DNA from: Sesamum alatum
Lineage: Eukaryota; Streptophyta; Magnoliopsida; Lamiales; Pedaliaceae
DNA: 64,000 nucleotides
Assembly: GCA_034509735.1 (NCBI GenBank)
Contig: JACGWO010000011.1
Location: 15,099,866-15,163,865, forward strand
Reading direction: 5' to 3'
Shown: positions 24,205 through 36,119 of the stretch, one piece after another
Layout: every line of letters starts with the position of its first letter
Position numbering within the stretch: the stretch's first letter is position 1
Program-made: the position numbers and the translations under genes
The notes under the pieces: generated by a model
Database searches by the model: none
Told to the model about the DNA's origin: nothing
What the model saw: only the letters and a program-made list of their open reading frames with translations

Positions 24205-25150
24205 GGGTTAAATATATTTACCATCCCTGAAGTATTCACACCACATCAATTACCCCCTTAAAGTATTAAAACCTTAAAAAAAAACCTGACCTTCTAACTT
24301 CTTTTATTTTTAAGTTCAAAAGGTCCATTTTACCCTTATTGAAAATTGCTTTTTTCAGGAAAAAAAATTAAAGGGATTTTTAAAATACTAAAATTGCTCT
24401 TTTGTGAAGCTTTTGTCTAATTCTAATTTCACTTATTCATCGAGCTCTTTTTATTTTCGTAATCCTAAAATATTTGGAGTTTATTTTATTTTAATTTCCT
24501 TTATTTGTCAAACCAAATTAAAAATAAAGTCATACATATATATATTTATATATTTACTTAAACAAGCATACAATTAATAAAATTAAAAAAGGATTGATTA
24601 TGAGCTAATAAGAAAATATACAATTAATATATATTTATATCAACATGATAATTATATAAATATGGTAATGATATGAATGTATAAATTTATTTATAATTTG
24701 GTTTGACAAATAAGTTAAACTAAAATAAAATGAGTTTCAAATACTTTAGAATTATAAAAATAAAAAGGGCTCGATGAAAAAGTGAAAATAGAATTAGATA
24801 AAAAATAAAAAGGGCTCTATAAAGTTTTAATTTTTAATTTAATTGGGCTAAAAATTATTTTGATAATTCATGCATTAGAAACAAATTATCAAATGATAAT
24901 TAAGCATTAGAAAAAAAATTATCAGACAAGTTTTATTGATAATGACGATCATATGAGAGTAAATTTAATTTTTGAATATATTTAATTGCATAAAATTAAT
25001 TTTCTAAAGAAACTTAATTTAATAGTTGATTTAATTACATGAGTTGGAAAGTTGAAGGATATTTTTAATATTATAATAATTTGATGTAGAAGTATAAAAA
25101 CTATCAATTTGTATCTATAAGACCTTTTTCCTTTATAATAGTAGATAATA
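24205..25150. mobile_element. Mutator-like long-TIR element, degraded
   Basis: The left arm (24205-24530) matches, inverted, the sequence at 24690-24840 ('aatttggtttgacaaataag', 'ggctcgatgaaaaagtgaaa'). It also matches directly the left arm at 35033. The right flank (24955-25150) matches 36140-36320. No coding. The element is truncated or rearranged at the right end. Confidence 0.55.
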
Positions 25151-25220
25151 TATATATATACTATCATATCTAAAAATATTTATTACAAAAAATTAATAAA
25201 CATTCACAAAAACATTAATT

Positions 25221-25404
25221 CTCTCTCTTTCTCCCCCTGCCAAAAAAATTATAATTATATGTGTCTCTCTCCTCTCTCTTTCCACTCTTTGCCAAAAAAA
25301 GTATAATTATATGTGTCTCTCTCCTCTCTCTTTCCACTCTTTTACAAATATTTATCACTCTCTCTCCTCTCTCTCTTTCCTCTCTTTTACACATTTATTA
25401 TCAC
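25221..25404. repeat. CT-rich minisatellite, four ~50-bp units
   Basis: Units begin 'tctctctcctctctctttcc' and end 'ttataattatatgtg' or 'aaatatttatcac'. Confidence 0.75.
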
Positions 25405-25512
25405 TCTTCCCCAATTTATTAATAATATTATTTTAATATTATTTTTGTTAATTTTATTTTATTTTATATTATTTTATTAAATAAGCCGTTTTAAAATATT
25501 TTTAAAAATAGG

Positions 25513-25600
25513 TAAAGACGGGACTTGAGTCCCGTCTTTATTGTAAATCTAATAAAAAAACATGATTCATTTGAAGACGGGACTTGAAGTCCCGTCTTCA
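25513..25600. repeat. Twin near-perfect palindromes
   Basis: 25513-25540 has 13-bp arms (TAAAGACGGGACT and its complement) with a 2-nt centre. 25572-25600 has 14-bp arms (TGAAGACGGGACTT and its complement) with a 1-nt centre. Both share the GC-rich core GACGGGACTT within very AT-rich surroundings. They may be subterminal motifs of a DNA transposon or a foldback structure; no open frame is present. Confidence 0.85.
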
Positions 25601-26519
25601 ATCATTCACTTAACCTTTTTTTTGTTTAAATTTATTTTTAAATTAAATATTAATAATAATGAATTAAAATTTTAAATTATTAAGTTTAATTATATATAAT
25701 TAATATTAATATTAATTAATTATTATTTTAAAATTTTAAATTATTATTTATAATATGATAATTATTTTTATTAAATAAATATAATTAAATTTTTTAATAA
25801 TTAATAAATATATTTATTAATTAAATATGACTTATAGTATTATATCGTGTAAAAAAATAAAAAAAATAGTGATAATTATAAATTATAATAGTGACCACCA
25901 GTCTCATGTGTATGTCGTTGGTATTGGTGTCGATATCTTTTTTTTTTTCACCAATCGATTTTGTTGTCACATTTATTTTTTAAACTACGATTAACAACTA
26001 TATTATCAAATTTTTAATTAGTTGTCGAGGTCTTTTTATTTTATTTTTTTTGAATTTGATAAACGTAGTTGTTAATCAACATAGTGTAAATTTGATAATA
26101 TCGTGCCATATGATAACGAGATTTCAACGGCACATTGGTGAGATTGGCGAGCATTATTAGATTTCAACGCTGCCCTTTTGTATTGCAATAAATTCAAACC
26201 TATAAAGCTTACAATATATTTAATGTTAAAACTTTTATAAAATAACATTCACAAAATATTTCACTAAGGAAAAATCTTTGAATCCAATCATAAAAAACTA
26301 AGAAAAAGAACACATTTACTTTGAATGAAATTAAAAATTTACTTTATCAGTCTTAATACAAAATTATCAATAAATATGTTAATGAAAGATATCAATGGTA
26401 AAAAATAATGATATTATCTTATTAAAATTAAACATTTATTGCATGAGATATACCAAGTGATTGATATAAGTTGAGTGACTGAAAAATATATGATTAAAGT
26501 AAAAATAAATTATTAGTGA
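25601..26519. other. AT-rich intergenic, no gene seen
   Basis: Very AT-rich. 'aactacgattaacaactata' near 25983 and its near complement near 26065 form a loose inverted repeat. No coding was recognised. Confidence 0.5.
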
Positions 26520-29500
26520 TAAGATTAATATTTTTTTATGATAAACAAATTAATCTAAAATTTGAATTTATTTAAAAATAATATACAAATTGGATTAGTA
26601 TCCTAATTTTGAATGTAGGATATAGTATAAATAAATACCAATTTTGAAATATAGAATTGTTTAGATAAATACAAATTTAGCTTTTAATTTAAAATATATG
26701 AGATTTCTAACTAATGAGATTTTTTCTTGATAATTAAAAAACATTCAAATTATCAGAATTAATATTTTATCCAAATTGGCTTAATTGATGGTTGATATTT
26801 ATCCAAATTGGCTTAATTAATATTTTTTAAGATAAACAAATTAATCCTAAAATTTTGAATTCTTTTTAAAATAAATACAAGTTGGATTAGTATCCTAATT
26901 TTGAATATAGAATATAGTATAGATAAATATTAATCCTGAAAATAGAATTTTTTAGATAAATACAAATTTAGTTTTTAATTTGAAATATATGAGATTTCTA
27001 ACTAATGAGATTTTTTCTTGACAATTAAAAGATTATCAGAATTAATATTTATCCAAATTGGCTTAATTGATGGTTGATATTTATCCAAATTGGCTTAATT
27101 AATATTTTTACGATAACAAATTAATCCTAAAATTTGAATTTATTTAAAATAAATACAAGTTGAATTAGTATCCTAATTTTGAACTAGTACAAAACCCGTG
27201 CCAAGGCACGGGGAGTATTTTCAATTTAAATCGTGACTATAATAATAACTATTTGAAAATATATACTTATAAAGTGAACAAAAAATATCTATCTTTGTAT
27301 GTTAGTTTTAATAAAAATTATATAAAATATAAGTTTTCTTGAATTGAATGAGTTATCATTAATTATTTAGAAAAATATCCATACAATCGTAGATTCTTAT
27401 ATTCTTTTAATCACTTTGATTATAAATTGCAAAAATATTTTATTTTATTTAAATTAGATAAACGATAGATTATTTAATTTTATAAAGATTTACAAATTTG
27501 TTCAAGTAAATTACTTAGGGATACAATCTAAAATTCAAACTTATTTTTACATCTCTTCAACATTTTTTTTATTTGTGATTAACATCATATTAAATTTTAT
27601 TTTTTTTACATATAAAAATTTACTTTATTTTTAATTTTTTTATTAACTTTTATAAACCATAGTTCTCCGATGTCTATTGAATTTTTATTTTTGCATATAA
27701 GAAATATTTTTATATTTATTTAGTGATTGATAAATGATTATTGAATGTATCCGAAAGATAAATTAGTCAAGGATACAATTAATCTAAAATTCATTTCAAC
27801 ATTAAATAATATTCTTATATTTTTAATATTCACTAATTATTTTATTTCTAAATTTTGAATTATTTGTCTATTACTCGTTTTATTTTAAATTTGAATTATT
27901 TGTAATTTTTACATACTTAGTTATTGTGGAATTTAAAAAATTATTATTTATCTTATATTTAAATTTAGATAAGTGCACCATTATTGTTTATCCAAAAAGA
28001 TTCACTCATTTTTTCAGGTAAATAGTTAGTGAAGTAATCCAAATGCATTTCTGTGTTTAATATACTTTCGTATTTTTATAGTTATAACTTAAAATTTTTT
28101 AATGTATTAATTATTTACTTATTTTTATATTTTAAAAAGAATATTATATAGTTCTATTTAATTATATTTTTAGAAAATACAATTCTTTTCTGGAATAAAC
28201 TATTGGATGTTATCTATAAAATAAGTAAATATATCTTGGATAAAATATGTATTTATTTACTTATTAAAAGTATATAAATATATAATATCGATTAGATTTT
28301 TTTGGATAAATATTAATTTTTTTTTTCTCTTTATCTAAAAGAGTTGTTAAATTCCAATTTGTCAGAATAGAGCTCATTGAGGCTATCCACATCTGCGCAT
28401 ACGTGGCGCTTGGGTGGATAGTCTCAATGATTATTATTTTATTAATATAGATTACCCATTTTATTTTAAAGTTTGAATTATTTGTAATTTTATTTCACTT
28501 AGTTTAGGTTTGCCTTCTTAAAAAAATTGTCAACTTACTTAAATTTAAATTTAGATAAGTATACGAATATTTGTTTATCCCAAAAGATAAACTCTTTTTT
28601 AGGTAAATAGTTAGCAAATTAATTTTAAAATTCATTTTTTGTATTGTATATACTTTTGTATTTTTATACTTACTAATTAATTTAAGTTTGAATGTATTAT
28701 TATTTACTTATTTTTATATTTTAAAATAAAAATTACTTATAGTTTCTATTTAATTAGTTTTTGAAAATTACAATTCTTTTGTGGCATAAATAGTGATGTT
28801 TATTATAAAATAAGTAAATATATATTGGATAACTATGTTTCTATTTACTTAAGAAAAGTATATAAATATATAATATCGATTAGATTTTTTTGGTATAAAT
28901 ACTTAATACTAATATATTATTTTGTAATTTTTACTTACTTAGTTATTGTGGAATTTAAAAAATTGGTCATTTATCTTATATTTAAATTTAGATAAAGTGC
29001 ACCATTATTTGTTTATCCAAAAGATTCACTCATTTTTTTCAGGTAAATAGTTTAGTAAAATAATCCAAATACATTTATGTGTTTTAAATATTAGCTTTCG
29101 TATTTTTATAGTTAATTAACTTAAATTTTTAATGTATTAATTATTTACTTATTTTTATATTTCAAAAGAATATTATATAGTTCTATTTAATTATATTTTT
29201 AGAAAATTACAATTCTTTTTTGGATAAACTATGGATGTTATCTATAAAATAAGTAAATATATCTTGGATAAATATGTTATTTATTTACTTATTAAAAGTA
29301 TATAAATATATAATATCGATTAGATTTTTTTGGATAAATATTATTTTTTTTCTCTTTTATCTAAGAGTTGTTAAATTTCATTTGGCAGAATAGACCTCAT
29401 TGAGGCTATCCAGATTTGCGCATATGTGGCGCTTGGGTGGATAGTCTTAATGATTATGTTTTATTATATATAGATTACCCATTTATTTTAAAGTTTGAAT

Positions 29501-30430
29501 TATTTGTAATTTTATTCACTTAGTTATTTTGCCACTTAAAAAATTGTCACTTACTTTATATTTAAATTTAGATAAGTATACGATTATTTGTTTATCCAAA
29601 AGATAAACTCCTTTTTTTAAGTAAATAGTTAGCAAATTAATTTAAATTCATTTTTTGTATTGTATATACTTTTGTATTTTTATACTTACTAATTAATTTA
29701 AGTTTGAATGTATTAATTATTTACTTATTTTTATATTTAAAATAAAATTACTTATAGTTCTATTTAATTAGTTTTTTGAAAAAATACAATTCTTTTGTGG
29801 ATAAATTAGTGGATGTTATCTATAAAATAAGTAAATATATATTGGGATAACTTGTTTCTATTTTACTTAGAAAAAGTATATAAATATATAATATCGATTA
29901 GATTTTTTTGGATAAATAGTAATATTTTTTTTTCTCTTTATTTAAAAAGTTGTTAAATTTCATTGGCAGAATAGAGCTCATTGGGGCTATCCACATCTGC
30001 GCATACGTGGCGTTTGGGTGGATAGTCTCAATGATTCTGTTTTATTATATATAGATGTAGAATATAGTTTAGATAAATACTAATCCTGAAATAGAAATTT
30101 TTGAATAAATACAAATTTAGCTTTTAATTGAAAATATGAGATTCTAACTAATGAGATTTTTTTTCTTGACAATTAAAAAAATTATCAGAATTAATATTTA
30201 TTCCAAATTAGCTTAATATTGATTTTGATTTTATCCAAATTGGCTTAATTAATATTTTTTACGATAACAAATTAATCCTAAAATTGAATTTATTTAAAAT
30301 AAATACAGTTGAATTAGTATCCTAATTTTTTGAATGTAGAATATAGTATAAGATAATACTAATCCTAAAAATAGAAACTTTCTAGATAAATACAAATTTA
30401 ACTTTTAAGTTTAAAATATATGAAATTTCT
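26520..30430. repeat. Tandem array of ~280-bp units split by a Helitron
   Basis: The landmark 'ataa(a)caaattaatc' recurs at 26541, 26832, 27113 and 30264. The first two intervals are 291 and 281 bp. The last is 279-280 bp once the 2872-bp Helitron is subtracted. Each unit also carries 'tagtatcctaattttgaa', 'gagatttctaactaatgaga' and 'atttatccaaattggcttaa'. The array has roughly four units, the last decaying near 30430. No coding. Confidence 0.85.
27184..30055 (-). mobile_element. Non-autonomous Helitron inserted at A|T
   Basis: On the minus strand it begins TC (30055-30054) and ends CTAG (27187-27184), preceded by a perfect 8-bp hairpin, CCCGTGCC/GGCACGGG with a 2-nt loop (27195-27212). It sits between host A (27183) and host T (30056), with no target duplication. 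Removing it gives 'ttttgaatgtagaatatag', which matches the empty site in neighbouring repeat units (26609 and 30330). The inside is AT-rich and has no Rep/helicase frame. Its 5' terminal block occurs three times (ending 28451, 29474, 30055), so the interior is built of tandem copies. Confidence 0.9.
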
Positions 30431-30631
30431 AACTTACAAGATAAAATATAATTAAAAGAAGCCATCTAAATACGCAGATACATGTCACTTACTTGAATAA
30501 CATTTATGCTTCCGTATTTTATACATAGGTTAGATCAAAATTAATATGAAACATGTAATGAGATCTGTTTTCACTCAATGGGTTATTCTTTTGAATCATT
30601 CAACTCATTTTGTATCTAGGTTATGGGAAGA

Positions 30632-30840
30632 CTGTACTTTTGGTCAACATGATAGAGGGTATTGTATTTAATTTAGTTCCACAGTTTACCGAGTTTAGCA
30701 CATTCGGTCCCATAAGGTAAAAGATGGTATTTTTGGTTTCATATGATAAAAAATTGTAGCATTTTTGGCTCCAAATGCATAATTTTTTAGCCTGTGGGAT
30801 TAAAAGTACAACACCCTCTATCATGTGGACCAAAGTGCAG
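30632..30840. mobile_element. Short TIR MITE (~209 bp)
   Basis: The left end, 'ctgtacttttggtcaacatg', pairs with the right end, which reverse-complemented reads 'ctgcactttggtccacatga'. The arms are about 50 bp and include 'atagagggt' and 'cccacag'. The core is AT-rich and non-coding. It lies directly upstream of the protease promoter segment. Confidence 0.75.
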
Positions 30841-30860
30841 AGTAAGAGTCCTTAATCGAA

Positions 30861-30926
30861 TTATTATTCTTACAGTCCTAAGGCCTAGCAAACTCCTCCA
30901 GAAGTAGGAGTATATATATCACACGC
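30861..30926 (+). promoter_or_regulatory. Core promoter of the aspartic protease remnant
   Basis: A TA-rich box (TATATATAT, 30911-30919) lies just upstream of the ATG at 30927. The segment is duplicated at 22601-22680, showing that it moved as a unit with the first codons. Confidence 0.45.
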
Positions 30927-31733
30927 ATGAACACTTATTCTAACACAAACATGACAACCTACACGCCGGCCACAAGATTGTTCTGGACGTTGTCGTCGAT
31001 GGCAATAGTCATCGTCGTTGGATTTCTCTTGTTCTCTCGGTTGTCCACCTTAACATCCACAGGCGACGAAAGGGATACACAGATACAATCTTCAAAATTC
31101 TCATATTGCATTGGCAACATTAGTGATAGATCATATCCCTATACACATTAGTTATAGGGGACAACATTGAGCTTATAGGTTTATAAAACACCATGATCAT
31201 TTGAAGATAAATACTATGTAAATCTGGAGAGCATCAAGATTGGTGATAAACTGTTGGACATTGACGCAGAAATTTTCAGGAGAAAATCTGATTACAACGG
31301 TGGGATGGTGTTGGATTCTGCCTCAACCTACAGCTTTATACCACAAGAGGCATTGGAGAAGTTCGAGGAAGAAACCACCAACCTCATCGATCTTCTTCTG
31401 TTTCGGAACTTCTCTATCACGTATCGGGGGTATACAAGGCTGTGCTACAATGGGGTTCTAACTAGAGATCTAACGGGGTTCCCAACTGTGCAATTTCAGT
31501 TCCAGGGTGACGCCACTATGGAAGTAACTGACGATAACATATTTCAGCAAACTTATGAGGGAACTTTTTGCTTAGCAATCCTACCATCGGAGGTTCTAGG
31601 AACCTCCATTAGCCTTCTAGGTAGTTTGATGCAACAGTACTTTTACATAGCCTACGATCTTAGAGAAAAGAAACTTGCTTTCCAGAGGATGGAATGCAAT
31701 GCAGTAGATGATTATATTCGTGATCAATTATAG
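30927..31733 (+). pseudogene. Pepsin-like aspartic protease (A1 family) remnant
   Basis: The N-terminus (30927-31151) encodes a leader with a hydrophobic segment (MAIVIVVGFLLF). It jumps directly to FSYCIGNISD, which in plant A1 proteases follows the first catalytic lobe. The first DTGS active-site region and its flap are therefore deleted. After several stops the frame resumes near 31220 (YVNLESIKIGD in another frame) and runs open from 31254 to 31733. The second active-site motif reads DSAST instead of the usual D-S/T-G-S/T. C-terminal family blocks remain: FPTVQFQFQGDATM and LLGSLMQQYFYIAYDLREKKLAF. The closest type is the CDR1/nepenthesin-like secreted proteases. The gene is inactive because it lacks one lobe and has a changed catalytic motif. 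Confidence 0.85.
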
Positions 31734-32388
31734 ACTACGAGCATCAAATCAATTCTAGTAAGTGTTTTTGCACTAAGTGCGCAGATATTAATGAAAATAT
31801 ATAAACTTAGATAGTTCAGAGTTGAGTCAACAATTACTGAATCCTAGCTATTCGGCTGCATCCACATATTCAGGATTTCTCTTGCCCCAAGAATTCTAAT
31901 TCTTCAACATTTTACCTATTTGGGATTCTGCATAAGAATCTTTTTTTCCATATCCATCCCGATCGTGAGAATCGAAAAAGCCTTTTAATAGCAGAGATTT
32001 GCTTCGTAGGAGTTGAGCTTTTCTTACCCTCAAAGAGTTGTACAGGAACAACCAAACTGCCATACATATTCGTATTTGTGGCCTCAATTTAAGATCAAAC
32101 TTTAGTTCTGTGGCGTTCTGAACGTCTCCTTATGATTACCCCCATCTAATTCTACATTGTAACTTTTCTTTAGCAGATTCAATCAGTAGTTGAGAATTGA
32201 GATCAGAAGACAATAATGCAACGTGCATCTCTTAGTAAATCACCGTGTATTTTATTTGATAGGCACCACTTTGAATATATATTGGTGGCAGAAAACCAAT
32301 CATAAGAAAAGCAATCAGCTATTCACAATGCTGGCAGCAGTGGACATAAGAAAGAACCAGAAAACTTACATGGGAGTTAAGTCGAAAA
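31734..32388. other. Convergent 3' region, no gene seen
   Basis: Probably holds the 3' UTR of the minus-strand gene ending at 32389 and the tail of the protease remnant. Base composition is less AT-rich than surrounding transposon DNA. Confidence 0.5.
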
Positions 32389-34704
32389 TCATACAAATGA
32401 AGTTTGATATATAGGATGAATCGTGGAAGGTTTTTCCAGAGCCAATGTGAAAACCGCACCAAACACGAATATCAGAAGAAAGGCAAGCAATATCTTTCCG
32501 ATGTAAAGAAAACTGATAGGCGACTGAGTTCTCTGCATAGTATTTGAGTCGCTGGTCCCCTGCAAAAGCAGCGCCACTACATTAGACTAGCTTTTTGAGA
32601 ATGCAGAATAACTGAGCAGTGTGGTATTCATATTAAGAAAACAACAGCGGAAAACATTGCAGTTAGATAATTCTGTTTGTATCCATAGTTTAGGCTCATG
32701 ATTAGCAGCATCGAGCAAATTGTCTCAAACAGATGATATTATTTTGATTTGTCACATTCTCGCACCCATATTCTGTGAATATTAGATAAACCAAGCAAAC
32801 ACAAGTAGCAATTATGCTTCAGCAACTTGTCAATGATCGCATGAAAAATACACTCATACAAGAATTACGACAAGGACTTAGTGGACTTTGAAACAATAAG
32901 GTTTTTCTTTAATTGAAGTGTTATGTTCATTGACTAGATTTTTCACCAGAGAGTTTCCAGCCCAGAAGCAAACAACAAAGTAGAGTGATTAAGGATAATA
33001 TATATGTCCCTTCTTTCTTGTGTAAACCTATTTTGAACAGCCACCGTAAAATCATGGGTACCAAATCGTCTTATCGGTTTACCTTCTCTTAGAAACTATA
33101 AGCTCCTTCTAGTTTTCTTTTCCCCAAGTATTTCAACTGTGGTACAAAGGCATACAAATACTTAAACAAAACAAGGGACAAATTTAAGCCAAAGATCCAA
33201 ATTGGTCACTAGAGCTCCACGGAATGGGATAGGGCTATTCCTGTACTATTTCATTGATATAAAATCTCATTTTTCTTTTAGTCTTTTCTTTTCAAGACTT
33301 CAAAGACTGAATGCTTGATTTGTTTTCATCTAGGGAAAGTTAACTGAAAATGAGTCCAGTGTGAGGATTATATCAATCAAATGTTCATATGATACAAGTG
33401 AAGGCTCAAAACGGCAAAACCTTACAAATGGTTCATATATAATCAACACAAAATATGACACTGATAGAGGCAATGGAAGAAGTTTGCAATGACAACTTGA
33501 AACATAGGACAACTATTACAAACAACAAACTTACACCAATCACTTATCCAAAAAATAAGCCACTCTGTGTTAATCAATATAAATGGGGTCAAGATTCTCC
33601 GAAACACTTTGCAACAGAAAATGATTATAATTCGATTACTTTACAAAATGGATTGTTTTCATTTGGTTATTTCCAAATTTGAACCCGTCATTAACAGCCT
33701 ACAATACACCATTCTCATAATTGGATTAACTTTTTACAAACACATTTCATCAATATCGTACTCCAGAAATCCCACATCCAGAAACCTCACACAAGAGTAC
33801 ATGCTTTTCCCACTGGCCATTAGTTTTACTTCCAAACACATTGCATCCCTGCATTAGTTTTATTTCCAAATAAAACCGATATCCACCATCACAAATTTGA
33901 ATAATACACAAAAAAGAAAACCTCATACATTAGCAGAAGCTTTCCGCACTCTTGTTGCTCCAATGTGCACACCTCCTTTATCACCTTCGACAAGAAAAAA
34001 CAAGATATTTAGCAACACCAAGTATCATCACTTGCTAACAATTAGCAACACTAATCATTCATCAATTACTAACAAACAGAAAAACACCCAAAAACAGAAA
34101 AACCTACAGAGACGACACATATCTCGACCACAATAAATCTTGAAACAATGTCAAAACTTCACAAAAACAGAAAGTGATTCACCATGCGGTTCAATGACTG
34201 TTTGCAACTTCCAACCGGGCCCGTAATCCACGAGCAAAGAACTCGGGCCAAAGCTAACAGGTTCTTCTTCTCCTTCCTTAACAGCCTCAATGTAGGAATG
34301 CCAGTAAACTATTGCCCACCACCACCACCATCATTAAGCAACTTCTTGTTTATCAACTTCACCGCAAAAACCCGCTTTCAGTTCCAACAGAAAACGCCTA
34401 ATTTTGCCGGAACTCTTGCACACCACCTCCAAGAACTATACAGTATTTGAATATCAGAAAACAGATGCAACTTAAGTCCAATTGAATAATACACCTAACC
34501 TAAAGATACATGAATTAGACTTCAAAGGGGCAGATCAACTGCTGCAATTAGAAATCTTTGATTAACCATCATCAAAAGACTGGATTTTTACGGAAAAAAT
34601 AAACCAAAAGAGAAGGGGGGAAAAGCAGAGACAGCGAAGAGAGAGCTTACGGCTTGAGGTGGGTTAGGACGTTTGACTTCTGAATCCTTGTTGCCCTCAG
34701 CCAT
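32389..34704 (-). CDS. Small C-terminally membrane-anchored protein, four exons
   Basis: Exons on the minus strand are 34704-34651, 34435-34183, 33984-33929 and 32559-32389. All borders are GT-AG and the phases agree (0, 1, 0). Exon 1 gives MAEGNKDSEVKRPNPPQA. Exon 2 gives FLEVVCKSSGKIRRF, and later YIEAVKEGEEEPVSFGPSSL and VDYGPGWKLQTVIEPH. Exon 3 is short and basic. Exon 4 holds one hydrophobic helix (FLYIGKILLAFLLIFVFGAV) close to the C-terminus, so the protein is probably tail-anchored, about 177 residues. I believe this is a conserved plant family of unknown function but cannot name it. In the middle of exon 2 the frame has TAA TGA. The protein-like frame there (VGTESGF, AVKLINKKLL) is shifted, as if three single bases were missing, a net in-frame change. 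This is either recent decay or assembly error. Confidence 0.65.
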
Positions 34705-35032
34705 CAATGAAACAGGGTGAAGATTTGCAATACAGATATCAGTAAAGGTAGTTTCTATTTCAGCATAGTTGTAATGAGAGCAAAGTTGGTTGGAATTTTT
34801 TAAACTTAATTTGGGTTTCGAGAGAGATTTTGCGGTTATTATTATTATTGTTATTATTAGTGTCTTTTTTTTTTTTTTTACTTCAATCTTACAAGTAAGA
34901 AGAATTATATTAAAAAATTAGTTGTTTTTGTATGCATATAATAAAACAATTTTTAAAAAATTTAAAATATATTATAAATAAAAATAAAATATATAAATCA
35001 ACATATATGTAACCCTTCAAGAAAAACAAATG
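34705..35032. other. Upstream region of the minus-strand membrane-protein gene
   Basis: Likely 5' UTR and promoter, then AT-rich repeat sequence after about 34860 that resembles 36895-37090. No other gene. Confidence 0.45.
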
Positions 35033-35850
35033 ATTAAGTACAGTTATCACTCCTAAAATATCTGCCCCACAGCAATTATTCATAAAATATTAAAACCTTC
35101 AAATACCTCCCTGTCCTTCTAAATACTTTAATTTTTAAGTTTTAAAAAGTCCATTTTACCCTTAGTAAAATTACTAAATGAAAAAAAAAAATTAAAGAAA
35201 TTTCTAAAATACCAAAATCACCTTTGTCAAATCTCTCTCTAATTCTAGTTTCACTTGTTCATTTAAATTCTTTTTTCCATAATCCTAAAGTACTTGAAAA
35301 TTATTTTATTTTGTTTCACTTATTTGTCAAAGTAAATTAAAACTAAATTTATATATTTTACTTAAAATAAATATACAATTAATAAAATCAAAAGAGCTGG
35401 TGAATTAATTAAAAAAATATACAATTAATATATAACTATTAATATATATTTAATAATATATATAATGTAATTATATAACATATGGTAATTATATGCATGT
35501 ATAAATTTATTTTTAACTTGCAAGGTTTGACAAATAAGTGAAACTACAATAAAATGAGCTTCAAATACTTTAAAATTATAAAAGTAAAAACAGTTCGATG
35601 AACAAGTGAAACTAACTTTAGACAAAGTTTCGACAAAGAGTGGTTTTGGTATTTTAAAAATCCCTCTAATTTTTTTTTCAAAAAGTATTTTTTAGTAAGG
35701 GTAAAACTGGACTTTTCAAACTTAAAAATTAAAGAAATTAGAAGGTCAGTGTGGCTTTTGAAGGTTTTATTACTTAGGGGGATAATTGATTTGGGGTGAA
35801 TACTGTCATTTGTGAGTGTAGAGGGTCTTTTCTTTTTTATAATAGTACTA
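35033..35850. mobile_element. Mutator-like long-TIR element
   Basis: Arms of about 330 bp are inverted copies. The left has 'aaccttcaaatacctccctg', 'gtccattttaccctta' and 'tttcacttgttcat'. The right has the complements near 35500-35790 ('ggtaaaactggac', 'gaacaagtgaaact'). The same left arm occurs at 24205. Non-coding; target duplication not determined. Confidence 0.65.
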
Positions 35851-36119
35851 AGATATCGTGCTGCCTGCATAATATTAGTAATGCTTTTTATTTTTTAAGA
35901 TTATAATTTGTTATTTGTATTAAAATTCGTCGTTCTCTTACAACCTCACGTACAGAGAATTGTTTGGTAACTTTTTTTAATGCACTAATTATCAAAGCAT
36001 ATTTTACTCAAATTAAATTAGAAATTGACACTTTATACAATATATGTTATATTGATCATGATAATGATGATTATATATACAATGCAAAACAAATACTAAT
36101 ATGTTATTTCAATTTCACT

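Noticed and set aside
25221..25404. CRISPR-like regular repeats
   Set aside because: Plant genomic CT-rich minisatellite with imperfect contiguous units and no spacers.
33455..34136. Overlapping plus-strand frames of 75-96 residues
   Set aside because: They lie in intron 3 and exon 3 of the minus-strand membrane-protein gene and have low-complexity Asn/Lys/Thr-rich composition.
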